From Collybia mongolica (taxonomy: Eukaryota; Basidiomycota; Agaricomycetes; Agaricales; Clitocybaceae), in contig JAAXNY010000010.1 of NCBI GenBank assembly GCA_013420905.1, forward strand, positions 1,736,001-1,800,000: a DNA stretch of 64,000 bases, in the 5' to 3' direction. A program made the position numbers and the translations under genes. Below the pieces are notes generated by a model, which saw only the letters and a program-made list of their open reading frames with translations, did no database searches and was not told the origin of the DNA. Positions 32,273 to 44,615 of the stretch are shown one piece after another; the first letter of the stretch is position 1, and every line of letters starts with the position of its first letter.

Positions 32273-35200
32273 CTAGTATAAGGAGGGGAGATACCATCTG
32301 ACCGTTTGGAGAAAGCTTAATGCCGGGAATTCTCGAAGACCTAAGGCTGAGTGTCCTTGATCAACATCTACTGCTGTCGGAGGCGCGAAGTAGAAGCCTG
32401 AGAGGAGAACCAGGTAGCTATAAAAGAACATTAGAATATGCATAAGGTTCCTAGAAGCACTTGGTTTACCTCAAGATCAGTATGCTTCCTCTGTGATAAT
32501 TACTCTTGGCTTCAATGTATGTATAAGTCATCAAGAACATAGAAAGTATGATGACTACAACATCCCATCGAGGGAAGATAAGCCTAACGTAATAGTTTGA
32601 GAGGAATTGATCTGGGTAATGGTGAACCACTTACGAGAAAGTATTAGCAGTCTCGCCCATGCTTTCAGGGTTATACCAAGCGGAAAATGCCACCATCGCA
32701 GGAATTTGCAGCAGACAAACTTGCAGTGCATAGGCTGACCCAATTTCCATACTGTAAGATATGAACAGTAAGATGTGGTATATGTTAACAAGGATGCAGA
32801 GAGCCTACCTCAGAGCAATGTTGCCATTGAGGGCAAAAGAGATAGCATTCATGAACTCGGTAGTGTTAGGGACCAATGCAAATAGAGTGACACCAAGGAA
32901 TTTTTCGTCGATTCCAGATCCTTCTAAGATGACATCAACAACCTCAATAAGAAGTTCTAGGAAGAAAGAAGGCTATCAGGCCAGATAGAAGGAATTAGCC
33001 GAAATGAAATTTACCAGCGATAATAGCATACAATGCTGTACACGCTAACAAGACGCTCGCACTGGTTGTTCGACTCCACGAGGGCGCATCGTGACCTCCA
33101 TGCCCACCCTCTTCAGCTCCCGAAGTCCTCACTCTGGCAGGAGAGTGTGAATGGGCTTGTTGGTGCCGAAGAGCACTCACGGTGGCCACTGCGACCGCGC
33201 GGGTAAAGTCATCCGTTGTCATAGTCTCTGGGACATGCATACTATCCTTGACTGTGCGATCAACAGTCTCAAGCACGGGAGTATATCCAGGTTGAGGATG
33301 ACTGGTAGCATATGAGACACGTCGAGGGTTGCTGGGGGAAATGGCATGTCCACCCTGCTGGATTGTGTCAGTGTTGGAACCAACAGGTTGAGATACCTCG
33401 CGGGGCACTGGGGTTTCTGTACGCGAGGGGGCATTGCTGGGCTTCCGGTGAAGAGATGTGCTACGTTGGTTTCCTGAGGCTAGGTTTCCAGAAGGGACGA
33501 GCCTCTGATAGAGCGACAGACGGTTATGCACCGGGAGTTCCATGGGGTGCATCAGTTGCTGAGGGTTCTGCCAGATTTGCGATGCATGCGTGCGGAGCGA
33601 GAACCACAGGCCAATCAGGTAGGACTGTGTGAGGATGTCAGGACTAGTCCAGGCCCAAGACAAACGTAGCTTACGAAGACTAGAATGGCAGCACAGAAGT
33701 ACATTAAAGATTTGACTGTGGATTGATAGAAAGGGTCATCGGCAGGATCTGGGTGCTGGTAGTAACAGTGATCACAGACCCAGGGATTTTCCCCCGGAAT
33801 TCCTGGACTATTCGGGCACCCACTACACACGAGCTGGAACTATTCCATTTTGGTTAGTTTGGACGATATATTAATGGGGAGTTAAGCTTACGTTTCCATA
33901 GGTTTGGTAGAACAGAGTGGGCGTTAAAGCCCCAATGATGGCCATGATCAACATCATGCTAGTGACGCCAGCGCTCTTCGCATTAAACCTCTGTTCCTTC
34001 CGTTTCAACGCACCGCTACACATACTCATGCCAGGCATCAACAAGACCCCAGCAAGTAAACTGCCCACGATGGATCCTTCAACCAATCGTCCCTTGCCTT
34101 GTGTGAGCGCGATTGAATAAAGTATGATTTCGATTATGGAACCGAATGTTGCGTTTATTACAGCCCCCATTCCAATGGAAGACTGTGCAGAAATCGAGGC
34201 GACGGCCATTCCGATGAAATACGAAAGTGGGATGACGCTGAGAAGACTCAAAAAGAAGATCAAACCTCGAGATGCGATAGCCGCCAGGAAAGCGGGGACA
34301 TGTTTTCCTTCGTGTTCAAGCCTCTCCACTATCTTTAGAAGGACCAGCCCATCGAAGATGACGAAAAAGACGACAGGAAGGAGGTTCACGAAGAGAATGT
34401 TGACACCTCCCACTGTATATTTATAGTACTGCAACCCAACGGCGCGATAGGTACAGAGCAAGACGGTGGATGTTGGAGAGCCTGATGGAGCTAACTGCCC
34501 CTCAGCGAGTCGGGTATGTTTCACAGAGAATTGAGGAGCTTGGGGAATATCATTGTCTTCAGCTTCTGGGCTTGGTGTGGCCTCAGAGGGGGGTGCGGAC
34601 ATGACAACTGCTGGAGGGGCAGCACAGAAGCGGATGGAGGTGGGATGCTCGAAGAGGTGCTTAATAAGTGCCCAGTTGAGCCTGGCCATGGGGATGGTAA
34701 CGACGAGGCCCCAGCAAATGAGACACACGATGAGCATGAGTGGTGCGATGATGCTGATGATCGCAATCCAGAAACACACTTTGCCGAGAATATCACTTGC
34801 GGTCGTCTGCTTTGCCACGCCAATTGAACCTAAGGAAGATGGAGTAGATAAAGGCAAAGAGGTCGCCCCATATGTCTTCGATGGGGCACCCGTCCCTTGA
34901 AGAGATTGTCGAAGAAGGGATGTCGTTTCTCCGGAGCGTGACTCCGGATCCCAAGAGGCGGTCGGTGCATGTTGTGCGAAGTTGCCTGGCGTGATAGTAG
35001 TAGTCTCGGTAAGAGGAACACCTCGCGGCGTGGAAGAGGTATTATTGCCATCAGAACTTGGTGGCGATGATGCACGGACCGTATCGCCCGCAGATCCGTT
35101 GCTCCATCCCTCTTCATCAACGCCACGTTCATCGTTGTCAAATGCATCAGATTGGTGAAGATCTCCCTCAACGTATTTCCCAAAAGGCCAAGCAAGGTAC

Positions 35201-36063
35201 CATCCCAGTCCAAAAACGAGAGACGAATACCGCCTCCCACCCTGGGGAACGACATAAAGGACAATCGAGACAACAAAACATGCCACTGCAAGCCACCAAC
35301 CAAAGGCAAACACCCAGAAGATATTCCCTGGGAGAAGATGGCGCTCTGCTTGAGCAGAAGGGACGGAATGTAGAGCTGCGTCGGCGTCTCGCGTGACAGA
35401 ACGCGACTTCTTATATAATGCAGGTTTCCAGATAGGGAGACCGAAGGGATGCTGGACATTAATAAGAGACTGACGATCCTTGAGCGTGATTGGGTCATCC
35501 TCTCCCTCGTCTGCTTCTCCTGAACCTGACTCCTCGTCAACGGCTGCGGCTTTCCCTCGCCGACTTCGGGAAGGTGTCCGTTGCCCATCATTGACATTAC
35601 CTTCATATTCATCGTCAACATCTTCGTCAACTTCTCCTAGGATATCATCCCGATGAACGACTGCCTGGTTGCTACTTATGCTGGTGCTCCTATGACCGCG
35701 TCTCATTGAATGGGCAGACGAGCTTCTGATAAGGATGGGTTGGGGCGTCCGCGCAGCCATTGGCGCAGCTACCGGCGGGAAGTAAGAGGTGCCATGATTG
35801 TGATGTTGGGGCGTATCTGTCGCAGACCACTGTGAGCCATGACTAGTTGTCCGTTGGAGATGGCTAAAAGGCGTCGGTGTTGACGATAAGTTGAGAGATT
35901 CACCGTCGTCTGAGGGTGGAGAGGGTATATGGGAAGACATACACGAAAGCTCGGCTCTTGGCGAAAGCCGTGTGGTGAACCTTGGCCGTTTGTCGTCGTC
36001 GTCGTCGTCGTTGTCGTTGGCGCAGCGCTTGGCGGTGAATAGTTGCTGCGTTGAGCCCGCCAA
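32273..36063 (-). CDS. Vnx1-like cation/H+ antiporter (CaCA superfamily)
   Basis: A long hydrophilic N terminus with an Asp run and Ser-rich stretches (residues 1 to about 200) precedes two hydrophobic halves. The first has IFWVFAFGWWLAVACFVVSI, ILGKVCFWIAIISIIAPLML, and the signature GAVINATFGSIIEIILYSIA. The second has ELLIEVVDVILEGSGIDEKF and the repeat signature VPNTTEFMNAISFALNGNIA followed by SMEIGSAYALQVCLLQIPAM. These paired G-x-x-x-N-A-T/P-N-x-x-E repeats are the ion-binding alpha repeats of CAX-type exchangers. The long N terminus and the cysteine-rich loop CSGCPNSPGIPGENPWVCDH C between halves match yeast Vnx1, a vacuolar Na+,K+/H+ antiporter. The hydrophilic loop carries His/Ser-rich sequence. 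End at 32273 (WYLPSLY-stop). It is convergent with DDB1. Confidence 0.9.
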
Positions 36064-36132
36064 ATGCGGTTGTTAATTAAACACGGCAATTCCCGCTTCC
36101 CACAATATCTTGGCAAAGATCTAATCTAATCT

Positions 36133-38054
36133 TTATTTCTTGAGCAACTTTTCATGTAGCTGCGCACCCTTTAGCTTCGCTCGTAAATACTCTAACCGCG
36201 CCTCATACCGAAGTCTAACCTCCTCTCTGCGCTGCTGAATTTCCTCCATCTCATTTTCAATCTGCCCTTCCTCCTCATACCCCCGCACCACCGCCCCGGA
36301 CATCACATTCTCATCCTCCGGAACGGCAGTCATAGGTAGATTCCCCGTGCTTCGTCCCAGACTGACGTTTGACCCCGTCGCTACCCCCAAATATCCGTAT
36401 GTCGCAGGTATTGCTGGGACTGGAGGCACACCCCCTCCACTACGGCCAGTCTTCCGTTCCTGAGACCCGACACTCGACGCCGAGTTTTTCCGGTGTAATG
36501 ACCCAGGTCGGGAGGTTGAATTAAGGGACAGCGAGGCATTCATGCTGGTTTTAGGGCGGACAGTTTTGCGACCAGAATATGCAGATCGTGGTGCAGACAC
36601 GCCTGATGTCGCCGATCTAACGGACACAACATCACTATCGGTGATAACCACGCGTCGCTGGGACCGCCCGTCGGGAACCAAGGTCCACGATGATTCCTTT
36701 CCCCCAATGTCACCGAAGTGCGACCTCCCCTGCCGTCGCTGAACTCGCGCAAGTGTAGTTAACTCAAGACCGTTGAAGGCATCCATCAGTCTCCTCGCTT
36801 CTGCTTCCACTGTCAGTATCTCCTGCCGGATCTCTGATGTCGTCTTTAAATGTTCTTCATCAAAAATCTCGTTAAGATGTCCCCCATATTTCGCTTCGTT
36901 CCCAATGGCACGCATAGGGAAGGACGAAGGGGGTGTAGCAAGCCGCTTAATACTTGCCGCAGACCGCAACACAAGTGGTGAATGATGGGGCGAGTTCTCA
37001 GAATGGGGACGGTCGGAGCCGATGCCCGTGTGCCGAGATGAAATGGATATGGTATCGGCTTGGGCGCGTGAGGTTGTGGTACGAACAGACGAATTGCTTG
37101 ACTTTTTGGAAAGACCTCGTTTAAAAATATTAGATGTTGTCGACGTGGATGAGAAGATGCTGGACGTGTCACTGTAGTCCTTGGACCCTGAAGGTGTCCG
37201 CCGGCTCGTCGCACGTCGGAGGAAGTTGGTGACACCCGACGTTACAGATGACTTAGATCGGATGGAGGGAGAACGCTTGACGTCAACTTGGAAATTAGAT
37301 AAAGGACGAGATGTAGCTATATCCACGATTTTTTACTCAGTTGTAGAATAGTATGTTATAATATAACTCACGCCTTCCCTCCTGTGTAGAACCAGGTACG
37401 CGAGGTCGAGGTCTGGCAAGAGGAACCACAGGATCTTCAGTGGGGACGGTCGCATTACTTGAAAATCTCTCAAATAGATTTTGTCGCAACAAGCGATACT
37501 CATCATCACTACAGGTAAAAAGTAAGCCAAATAAGACCACTGATAATATCTATACACTCACTTGAGGAGCCCCTCGGAATTCGCAACTGCCAACTCATTT
37601 AGACGTTGTGCCAGTGTCACCCTATACCAATTTAATTTCTATTGATTTCATATAGGAAGCATGCATGAACGTACGTGACGGTGTCAGTTGGCTTGCGGCG
37701 GGAGGGTGAGGGAGCAGAGGGGCTGTCGTGGCGTGCAGCAGATGAACCGTTGCGGGATCGAGACGAGGGGGACGGAGAGGAGGGTGGGCCCATGCTTGAC
37801 GCATATGTACTCTTTGCCGGTGTGGACAGCGCAGGCAGCGTTGGTCGGACATTCTGTCCGCGTAGAATGGAAGGCCCAGCCTTGCTTGTGGAGCTCGCGT
37901 GCCTTGTGAGGGGACTGGAAGCGTGTGGTTTTGAACCCGTGGGGTTTGACAGCGTCTGCGCGGTCGAGGCGCCATGTGTCGTAAACGAAGCTGTTGGCTG
38001 GTCTTCGCGTTCTTTGCCTTTGTTCTTGCCATACTGCACGAAAGATGAACCCAT
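36133..38054 (-). CDS. Uncharacterised low-complexity protein with C-terminal coiled coil
   Basis: Exon 1 (from 38054) starts MGSSFVQYGKNKGKERED and is rich in Ser, Pro and Thr. Short exons then give VTLAQRLNELAVANSEGLLK and DDEYRLLRQNLFERFSS, which look like a small helical motif that could be conserved. A long last exon is again Ser/Thr/Arg-rich, with one ordered stretch (HLNEIFDEEHLKTTSEIRQE, then AEARRLMDAFNGLELTTLAR) and a C-terminal coiled coil (NEMEEIQQRREEVRLRYEAR, YLRAKLKGAQLHEKLLKK). I do not recognise a named family. The pattern suggests a cytoplasmic scaffold with many phosphorylation sites, which is inference. Its 3' end is 70 bases from the start of the antiporter gene on the same strand. 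Confidence 0.65.
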
Positions 38055-38894
38055 TTAATGATTTTGCGAGGCCTACGGATGTTAAAACCAAAAAAAAAAG
38101 GACGCACAAATCGGGAGCGAATGACATGAACGACGGACTTGTCATCGGCAGCGGCTGTGGTGAGGTAGCTAGCATTATCTTCGGCCTTTCTGGACGAAAA
38201 AAAACCCATCTCTGCATTACGTTGACAGTTGACCCTATTGAAAACGGTGGCTCAAATCCCTCGCGGCAATGGAAGGAGAGTGAGTGGCAAGTTGCTTTCA
38301 AAGGTGCCGCCTTGTGTCGGGCCACAAATAAATCACGCTTCCCAATCTGTACTAACGCCGCATGGCATGATACAGGGTCGTTGTCATACATTTTACTATC
38401 CGAAATGTTCTGAAATGACATCCGAAACGCAACACTCACAGAGGCTTCAGAATTAGTCAAATCATTATAACGCGTGCTTTGCAAGTAAAACTTATTAATC
38501 CAACTAACGTGACAATCTGCCAACACATATACTATACTTTAGGGCCTCCAAATTGTCCAGGTGCAAGGACCCCTCCATATTTTTTACCCCTGAACTGAAC
38601 CGGCCAAACTGACAAGTTTCGACATATACTCCACAGCCAATACCCTACCCTGATGCAGAACTCCTTATTTCTTCGCTTTTCTTCGGAAAATATGATGGAA
38701 CATCCCAAGGGTGATTTTGCTGAGGCACTAGATTTGTGTCTACTATCTTCCCAAGTCCTTCCTCGCCCCCGAGAGGACCCACATCGAAGCACCGAAAAAT
38801 GATAACATTGACTGCAGGTAAAGTTTCACAAAAAAAATAGATTGACATTGAGGTTACAATGAGAATGCAAGTTGTTCTCAATGGTCTCAATGTG
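38055..38894. other. Intergenic, promoter side of the low-complexity gene
   Basis: 840 bases. It includes an A-run (38089-38099) and a 280-codon minus-strand frame that is only a shadow continuing from the neighbouring exon. No independent gene recognised. Confidence 0.4.
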
Positions 38895-40585
38895 TTAAAC
38901 AACAACCTGGCAGATGGCTTTTTAGCGGGTGAAGAACGTAGGAGAAGTGGCACACACCGGCCAGCCACTCGAAAAATCGAGACGATTGATACCAAGCTAA
39001 AAAGCCACAATCAGCTGATCAAATTGAGTTATGTGACCTCTGCTACTCACGAGACTTCCTGAAGGCGTATAATAATCTAAGGGAAATCATGTCATCGAAG
39101 GCTGCGAATCCGTGGTTAGGGTACCCACGGTACACAAGAAGCACGCCATCAGTGTCTGCCATCAGATCTTGACCGCCGGGCCCAATGATCTAATGGTATT
39201 ATTTACATGAATGAGGGGGTCAATAACATCAGAACTTGAGGCTCACGCTATCGTGTGTCCCTAGAACAAGTGTCCCACCTCCGTTAATCAATGCAACGCC
39301 TGCCTGGTCAATAAATCCTCCGGTCGCACTGTATTTCCATCACAGAAACCTTAGTGATATAACTCATACTGCAAATAAAGAAAGTCACCTAGTCGACCTT
39401 CCAACCCTGATGTTGTAAGTGCTAGAGGTTCCCCGACAACAATTGTCCCAGGAAGTGAATAAGTAGTAGAAACTCCCGACTTTGAATATGGCACTGGCTT
39501 CAATGGCTCCACCATTGGCGGTGCGCTGTGCGAGTGCTGTCACCGCTGTACTCGACGGCTTTCCGGTTGAAGAACTCAAACTGTAAATGATTTCAGGCCA
39601 GATATTACCAAATATAACAGAGGACCAACGTTTGAAGTTTTATTCCTGTCCAAAAGCTACCAAGAGAGAGCCTCCAGGTACTTCCGTCTAAGTAAAATCA
39701 CATGAGTCACTCAGCAAGAGAGAATAACCCTTTCTCCCAACCTATAAGAAGACTAGAGTTATTGGGAAGGGTCTGAAATCATCAGTCAACAGAACGACTT
39801 ACTTTGGGTCAATCGCCTGAAAGAATCAATAAGTTTCGTTACTATCCAATTATATGAATAATGAAATTACGCGCATTGTAGTTATTAGCACTCGAGGTTT
39901 GCGTCACAAGGCCCTCATGTGACCAACTGCCTGTTGCTTATTAGAAAATCATGAGATCAATAGAATTGGAAGGTCGCACCTGGTAGCCCAGTTGTAGACT
40001 TCGCAAAAAAGATTGCAGACTATAAAGTTGACTGGTCAATGAACCGTTCTTCTTTTAGACAAGGTCCCTTGCATTTTGTGACCCAAAACTTGATGCAGCA
40101 TAATAGAGCTATAATTTGCATTCGAATGAACCTGGATAACCGCTTGATACTTAGTTTTCGCACCAGAAACTGTCCGTTTAGGTAAGTACAATCAGGGGCC
40201 CACAAGTTTCTGGGTGGATGGCGGGTCAAAAGACGAAGGGGAAGAGTGCTAAGGGTTTATTACCCGTTAGATGTTCCTGTGAAAGGGTCGGTCCAGCTTG
40301 CACCGTTTGGCCAGACCTTACCGACCAGCGTCCAAGCAATACGGTCCGTGGAAGTGCGAATTTCAATACCGGGGGCGGTAGCTTTATTAAACGAGACGAT
40401 GATCAGTTCTCATCGAATTCAAAAAATATAGTACTAAACGCACAGAATACGAAGTATTTGCCAGTGTTGTCCTTGCACATAGTTGGGTCGTGGACCGCCG
40501 TGTTTCCGGTGACTCTTCCGGGACCCACGACAGCGCGCGAAAGTGTGGCAAGTGCCAAAGCAGACAGAGCAGTTTTAAAATACAT
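38895..40585 (-). CDS. GH43 endo-arabinanase-type glycoside hydrolase, copy 1
   Basis: Secreted hydrolase of alpha-1,5-arabinan side chains of pectin. Signal peptide MYFKTALSALALATLSRA, then VVGPGRVTGNTAVHDPTMCK, whose HDP aspartate is the catalytic base. Further blocks: WAPDCTYLNGQFLV, and GAIEASAIFKVGSFYYLFTS with the catalytic acid Glu (I-E-A-S). These are followed by WDNCCRGTSSTYNIRVGRS, GGTLVLGTHDS and IIGPGGQDLMADTDGVLLVY. The last small exons give HYYTPSGSL, LGINRLDFSSGWP and VVV-stop (38895-38897). About a dozen introns, several exons under 30 bases. Family GH43 (subfamily 5-like) by motif. It is divergent from the dehydrogenase gene (500 bases between starts) and paralogous to 42903-44615. 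Confidence 0.85.
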
Positions 40586-41085
40586 CCTGGGATCAATCGA
40601 ACTATGCGATATAGGGCTCTTGACAGGTTTTATAGAGTTTCTAGGTGAGAGTATTTTTGGAGTCTTCCTGACGACACTGTGACTACTCAAAAAAGAACGG
40701 AGTTGTGGTTATTGGAGGAAGGTCACGCCAGCAAAAATATCATCACAAGATAGCGCTGGTGGGGAGTAAATGTCCATTTTGTGGTTGGGCCAAAATAGAC
40801 CGCCTCCAAGAGTTGAAAAGAACACCTTGGCGGACCGCGACGCGCCGCAAGGCCTACGATCACGTGGAGATTGCTTGTGTTTGTGCATGTATTTGTTGAC
40901 CATCAAGGTCAATCCACCATCTCCCGGTCTCCCGGACATATATAGGAGAATACCCAGATGGCGCAACACGGATGCTATCCGGTTGGATGAAGCCGTCTTG
41001 AAAGAGCGGTTAAAGCAAATCGGTTTGGGGGGTCCTGAAATTTTCTCTCAACGACGACATCGCTACCGACACCCGCTTATCTGAC
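40586..41085. promoter_or_regulatory. Shared divergent promoter, GH43 copy 1 and dehydrogenase
   Basis: 500 bases between the start codons of a GH43 gene (minus) and a zinc dehydrogenase gene (plus). Such spacing would let one set of sites control both genes. No specific operator was identified by eye. Confidence 0.45.
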
Positions 41086-42742
41086 ATGAAAGCTATCAGG
41101 TGGCACCCTCCTTCGTACGACATTCGAGTGGAAAATGTCGCCATTCCAGAGTAGGACGTGTTTCATACTATCATCATGATACAACTGTAATCGATCATGA
41201 TACAGAATTCAACAGTCTGATGATGCAATCGTGAAAGTAAAGGTGGGTATTTTTGTCACTTTATAACATCCTCTTATGGCTTACACTGCGTCTAGCTTGC
41301 TGCCCTGTGTGGTAGATCGGAGTCCTGCATGTGTCTTAATCGTACTCATGCGTCTTTTGGCAGGAAGCGACCTTCACATCTACCGAGGACATGGGGGGGT
41401 GGACAAGATGTGAGTGTTTCGTCAATTCTCAGGTACCCTTACTTTAAAATGCTATCGGCGTTAGCCATACCTGTGGGCATGAATTTATTGGGGAAGTAGT
41501 ATCTTTAGGGTCCAGCTATGGATCGCATGCTGAGGGCAGACCAAAGCTGTATTTAAATTTGAAAGTTGGGGACAAAGTTGTCTCTCCTTTCACAGTTAAC
41601 TGCGGAGAATGCCAGTCAGTCAGAAGAATTCATGATATTCACAACATAAACTAACGTCTCTGTTTCAGTGTATGCCGCCTGGGTTACACAGCACGATGCC
41701 CAGAAGGCGCGCTGTTTGGATCACCAGTGTTAGAAGGAGGACAAGCGCAATATGTGCGGGTACCGAAGGCAGGAGGGACACTGTTCAACTTGAGTAATCC
41801 GAGCACTTGGTCAACAGCCCTTTCTAAGGAGGAGAAAGAGAAAGCCTTGGGGGGACTGGCTGATACCTCGTTACTTATGCTCGCAGATATCCTGCCCACG
41901 GGAGTCTTTGCTGCATTACAGGTCATAAATCATCCAAAAGTTCAGCCCACCATTACTGGGCGTCCGTGGCCGCTCTGTTTCTCTCCTGGAATCGACGACA
42001 CTGGTAACGAGGTGCCGTTCACCACAGGTGACCTGACTCTCACTCTCGCTGTCATTGGATTGGGTCCAGTAGGCATCTGTGCATCGGTCAGCCTACTTGA
42101 CGTACTCGCCACGCGTCGGCTGCCCTTCCGTGTCGTGGCTATTGATCCTCTTGAGTCTCGGCGGGAAAAGATGAAGGCCGTTTATGCTGCCATCGATAAG
42201 TCAGGCAAGGGTTCTGGACAGTTTGTTGTCCATGGCATCGAGGACGCCAAATCGATAGTCAAGGATTGGACCGGAGGCAATGGGTGCACCGCTGTCCTGG
42301 AGGTTCGTAGCATTTTATGTTCCTTGTCTTATGGGAGGTTGATAACTGCTGTATAGGTAGTTGGAAATACAAGCGCACTGACTTTAGCGTATGATGTTGT
42401 TCAAGCGTTTGGTGTTATTACATCTGTTGGGGTCCATGGAGAGCCCCCTTTGCCTTTCACAGGCCGCCAAGCGTATAACAAGAATGTGTCTTTTGACTTC
42501 GGGCGTTGCCCTGCCCGAGCAATGTTTCCTATGGCCTTTGACCTACTCGGTACGGAGTGTCCTTGCTTTTCATGTTCGGGTACCTAACTCGGTTTTTAGT
42601 CAAACGACAAGATGTGTTCGGAGGGGTTGGGCAGCCCGAAAGTTTGATTGAGAAATTAGTCGATTTTGACTCAGCCGCGGAGAGCTACCGCGCATTTGAG
42701 AAAGGGGAAGTAGGCAAGGTCATATTTGATCCATGGAAGTAA
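41086..42742 (+). CDS. Zinc-dependent alcohol dehydrogenase (MDR family)
   Basis: NAD(P)-dependent oxidoreductase of the medium-chain family. Start MKAIRWHPPSYDIRVENVAI at 41086. Catalytic-zinc region: LAALCGSDLHIYRGHGG, then HTCGHEFIGEVVSLGS. Structural-zinc lobe with four Cys: NCGECHVCRLGYTARC. Rossmann fold: LTLAVIGLGPVGICASVSLL, then VVAIDPLESRREKMKA. Later blocks are VVGNTSALTLAYDVVQAFGV, SVGVHGEPPLPFTGRQAYNK and a C-terminal AESYRAFEKGEVGKVIFDPW. About six introns. The insert rich in Ser/Lys/Glu (about 41790-41860) is larger than in yeast Adh. Substrate unknown. The position between two GH43 genes makes a sugar or polyol possible, but residues do not settle it. Confidence 0.88.
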
Positions 42743-42902
42743 CAGGCCTCGCCATGTATTTCCTTACCTCGATACCTGCAACCCAAATATGGTTTCCTGG
42801 TTTCTACGAGCATGTGGGACACGACTGCTAGTGAAATCAAACTCAAACTCGATCATATTCACATTCAACGACGTGTATTACACCCGCAGGCTGCGAGGCG
42901 AT

Positions 42903-44615
42903 TTAGACAACGACCTGGGATTAGGAGACAGAAAAAATAAGTCAAGTACTCTTAAATTAGCTGTATTTGGTACGTACTGGCCAACCACTTGAGAAATCGA
43001 GTCTGTTGATTCCCAACTGAAGAAAAAATGGGCGAGCGATGAGCGAGAGAAAGTAAATGATAATTGATCTTGGTACATACGAAGCTTCCGTTTGACTTGT
43101 AATAGTCTAAGTAGGTCAACATGTCAGAGGGGCAGAAAAGAGGCCCAAGTTTTCGACGTACGGTAGATTAGGATGGCACCGTCACTATCTGCCATCACGT
43201 CTTGACCGCCAGGCCCAATAATCTACACGAACACTGTTGGGATACTAGAGCTGTTCCAAACAATGATATGCTTACGCTGTCGTGAGTTCCCAGGACGAGA
43301 GTGCCGCCACCCGAAGTTAATGCAACGCCATTCTTATCCACGAATCCACCATTGGGACTAGAAAGAGTTAGTTCGAGAACATATTTAGTATTCGATAATT
43401 TTAGACCTTGAAGATCTTCCGACACGGATGTTGTATGTGCTGGATGTTCCCGCACAGCACCTATCCCACGACGTGAAGAGATAATAGAAACTTCCGCTCT
43501 TGAAGACGGCACTAGCTTCAACAGCGCCTCCACCTGCAGTACGTCGTGCCAATGATGTGACTGTGGTGCTGGCAAGCTTCCCAGTAGACGGATTGATGCT
43601 GTGTTGTTATGAGTGCTTGTCGTCAAAGATACGTTGTATACTGACGGGAATGACTTGATGCCGGTCCAGAAACTACCGAGTGATAAATACCAATTGCCCC
43701 CGTCTGGAGAAATGATCATTTCAGGTCAGAGAGAATATGATGTGTGATAATAGCTCACCAATGAGCAAGCTATTAATAATTTCACCCATATGTTAAACCT
43801 TGAAGATAAGTCGACGAAGGGACGCACTTGGGGTCAATGGCCTGCATTCGATTCCGCCCGACACCCTTAACTCAATGAACCTTGTAAAGGACCAGGGTTA
43901 CGCACATTATAGTCGTTGCTGCCCGTGGTTGAGGTCACCAGGCCTTCGTTAGTCCAACTTCCTAAGTTATGTGATCCTACTCAGCGAAGGTTTATGTGGC
44001 GTAACCAAGAGTGTATCTTGCCTGGAGCACCAGTCGTGGACTTGGCAAGAAATATAGCAGACTTTGAAATAATTCAGCACATGGCTTCGTCTTTCTGCAG
44101 ACGAGAACGTTACCTTCTGGGAGCCAAAGCTTGAGGCAGAGTAGTAGAGCTTTTCGCTTCAATTGGCAGGGGTAGCAGCGTTTTCAAGGAAGAATCATAC
44201 CCAGAATACTCCGTTGATGTAAGTACAGTCTGGTGCCCAGATGTTGCTAGAATGATCCTTTAACACCATATCGACTCTACCTGCGAAAGACTGACCCGTT
44301 GGAGGTTCCGGTGTATGCATCAGTCCAGCTGGCACCATTGGGCCAAACCTTTCCTGTCAGCGTCCATGCAGTTCGGTCCGTGGATGTGCGAATCTCAATT
44401 CCAGGTGCGGTTGCTGATTATTCAAGTGTCTCGTACGCAGCCACATGTGGTGGAAGAGGCGGAGAAGACTCACAGAACACAAAGTATTTCCCATTTTTAT
44501 CTTTACACATGGTAGGGTCATGGACGGCAGTGTTGCCTGTAACAACACCGGGCCCAACGACCGCATGGACTACACCGGCGAGGGCCAAAGTGGATAGGAT
44601 TGAAAGGTAACGCAT
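42903..44615 (-). CDS. GH43 endo-arabinanase-type glycoside hydrolase, copy 2
   Basis: Paralogue of the gene at 38895-40585 with the same small-exon pattern. Signal peptide MRYLSILSTLALAGVVHA, then VVGPGVVTGNTAVHDPTMCK with the catalytic-base Asp. Mid-protein: GGAVEASAVFKSGSFYYLFT with the catalytic-acid Glu, WDRCCAGTSSTYNIRVGRS, GGGTLVLGTHDS, IIGPGGQDVMADSDGAILIY. End: HYYKSNGSF, LGINRLDFSSGWP and VVV-stop (42903-42905). The donor GTACGT and acceptor CCAG of the last intron give exactly the canonical end, which supports the parallel solution used for copy 1. It is convergent with the dehydrogenase (160 bases). Catalytic residues are present in both copies, so both may be active. Confidence 0.86.

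Noticed and set aside
34830..35630. 266-codon minus-strand ORF in another frame
   Set aside because: Shadow frame of the antiporter's long N-terminal exon.
37684..38526. 280-codon minus-strand ORF
   Set aside because: It runs through exon 1 of the low-complexity gene in another frame and into the promoter; no motif or splice support.
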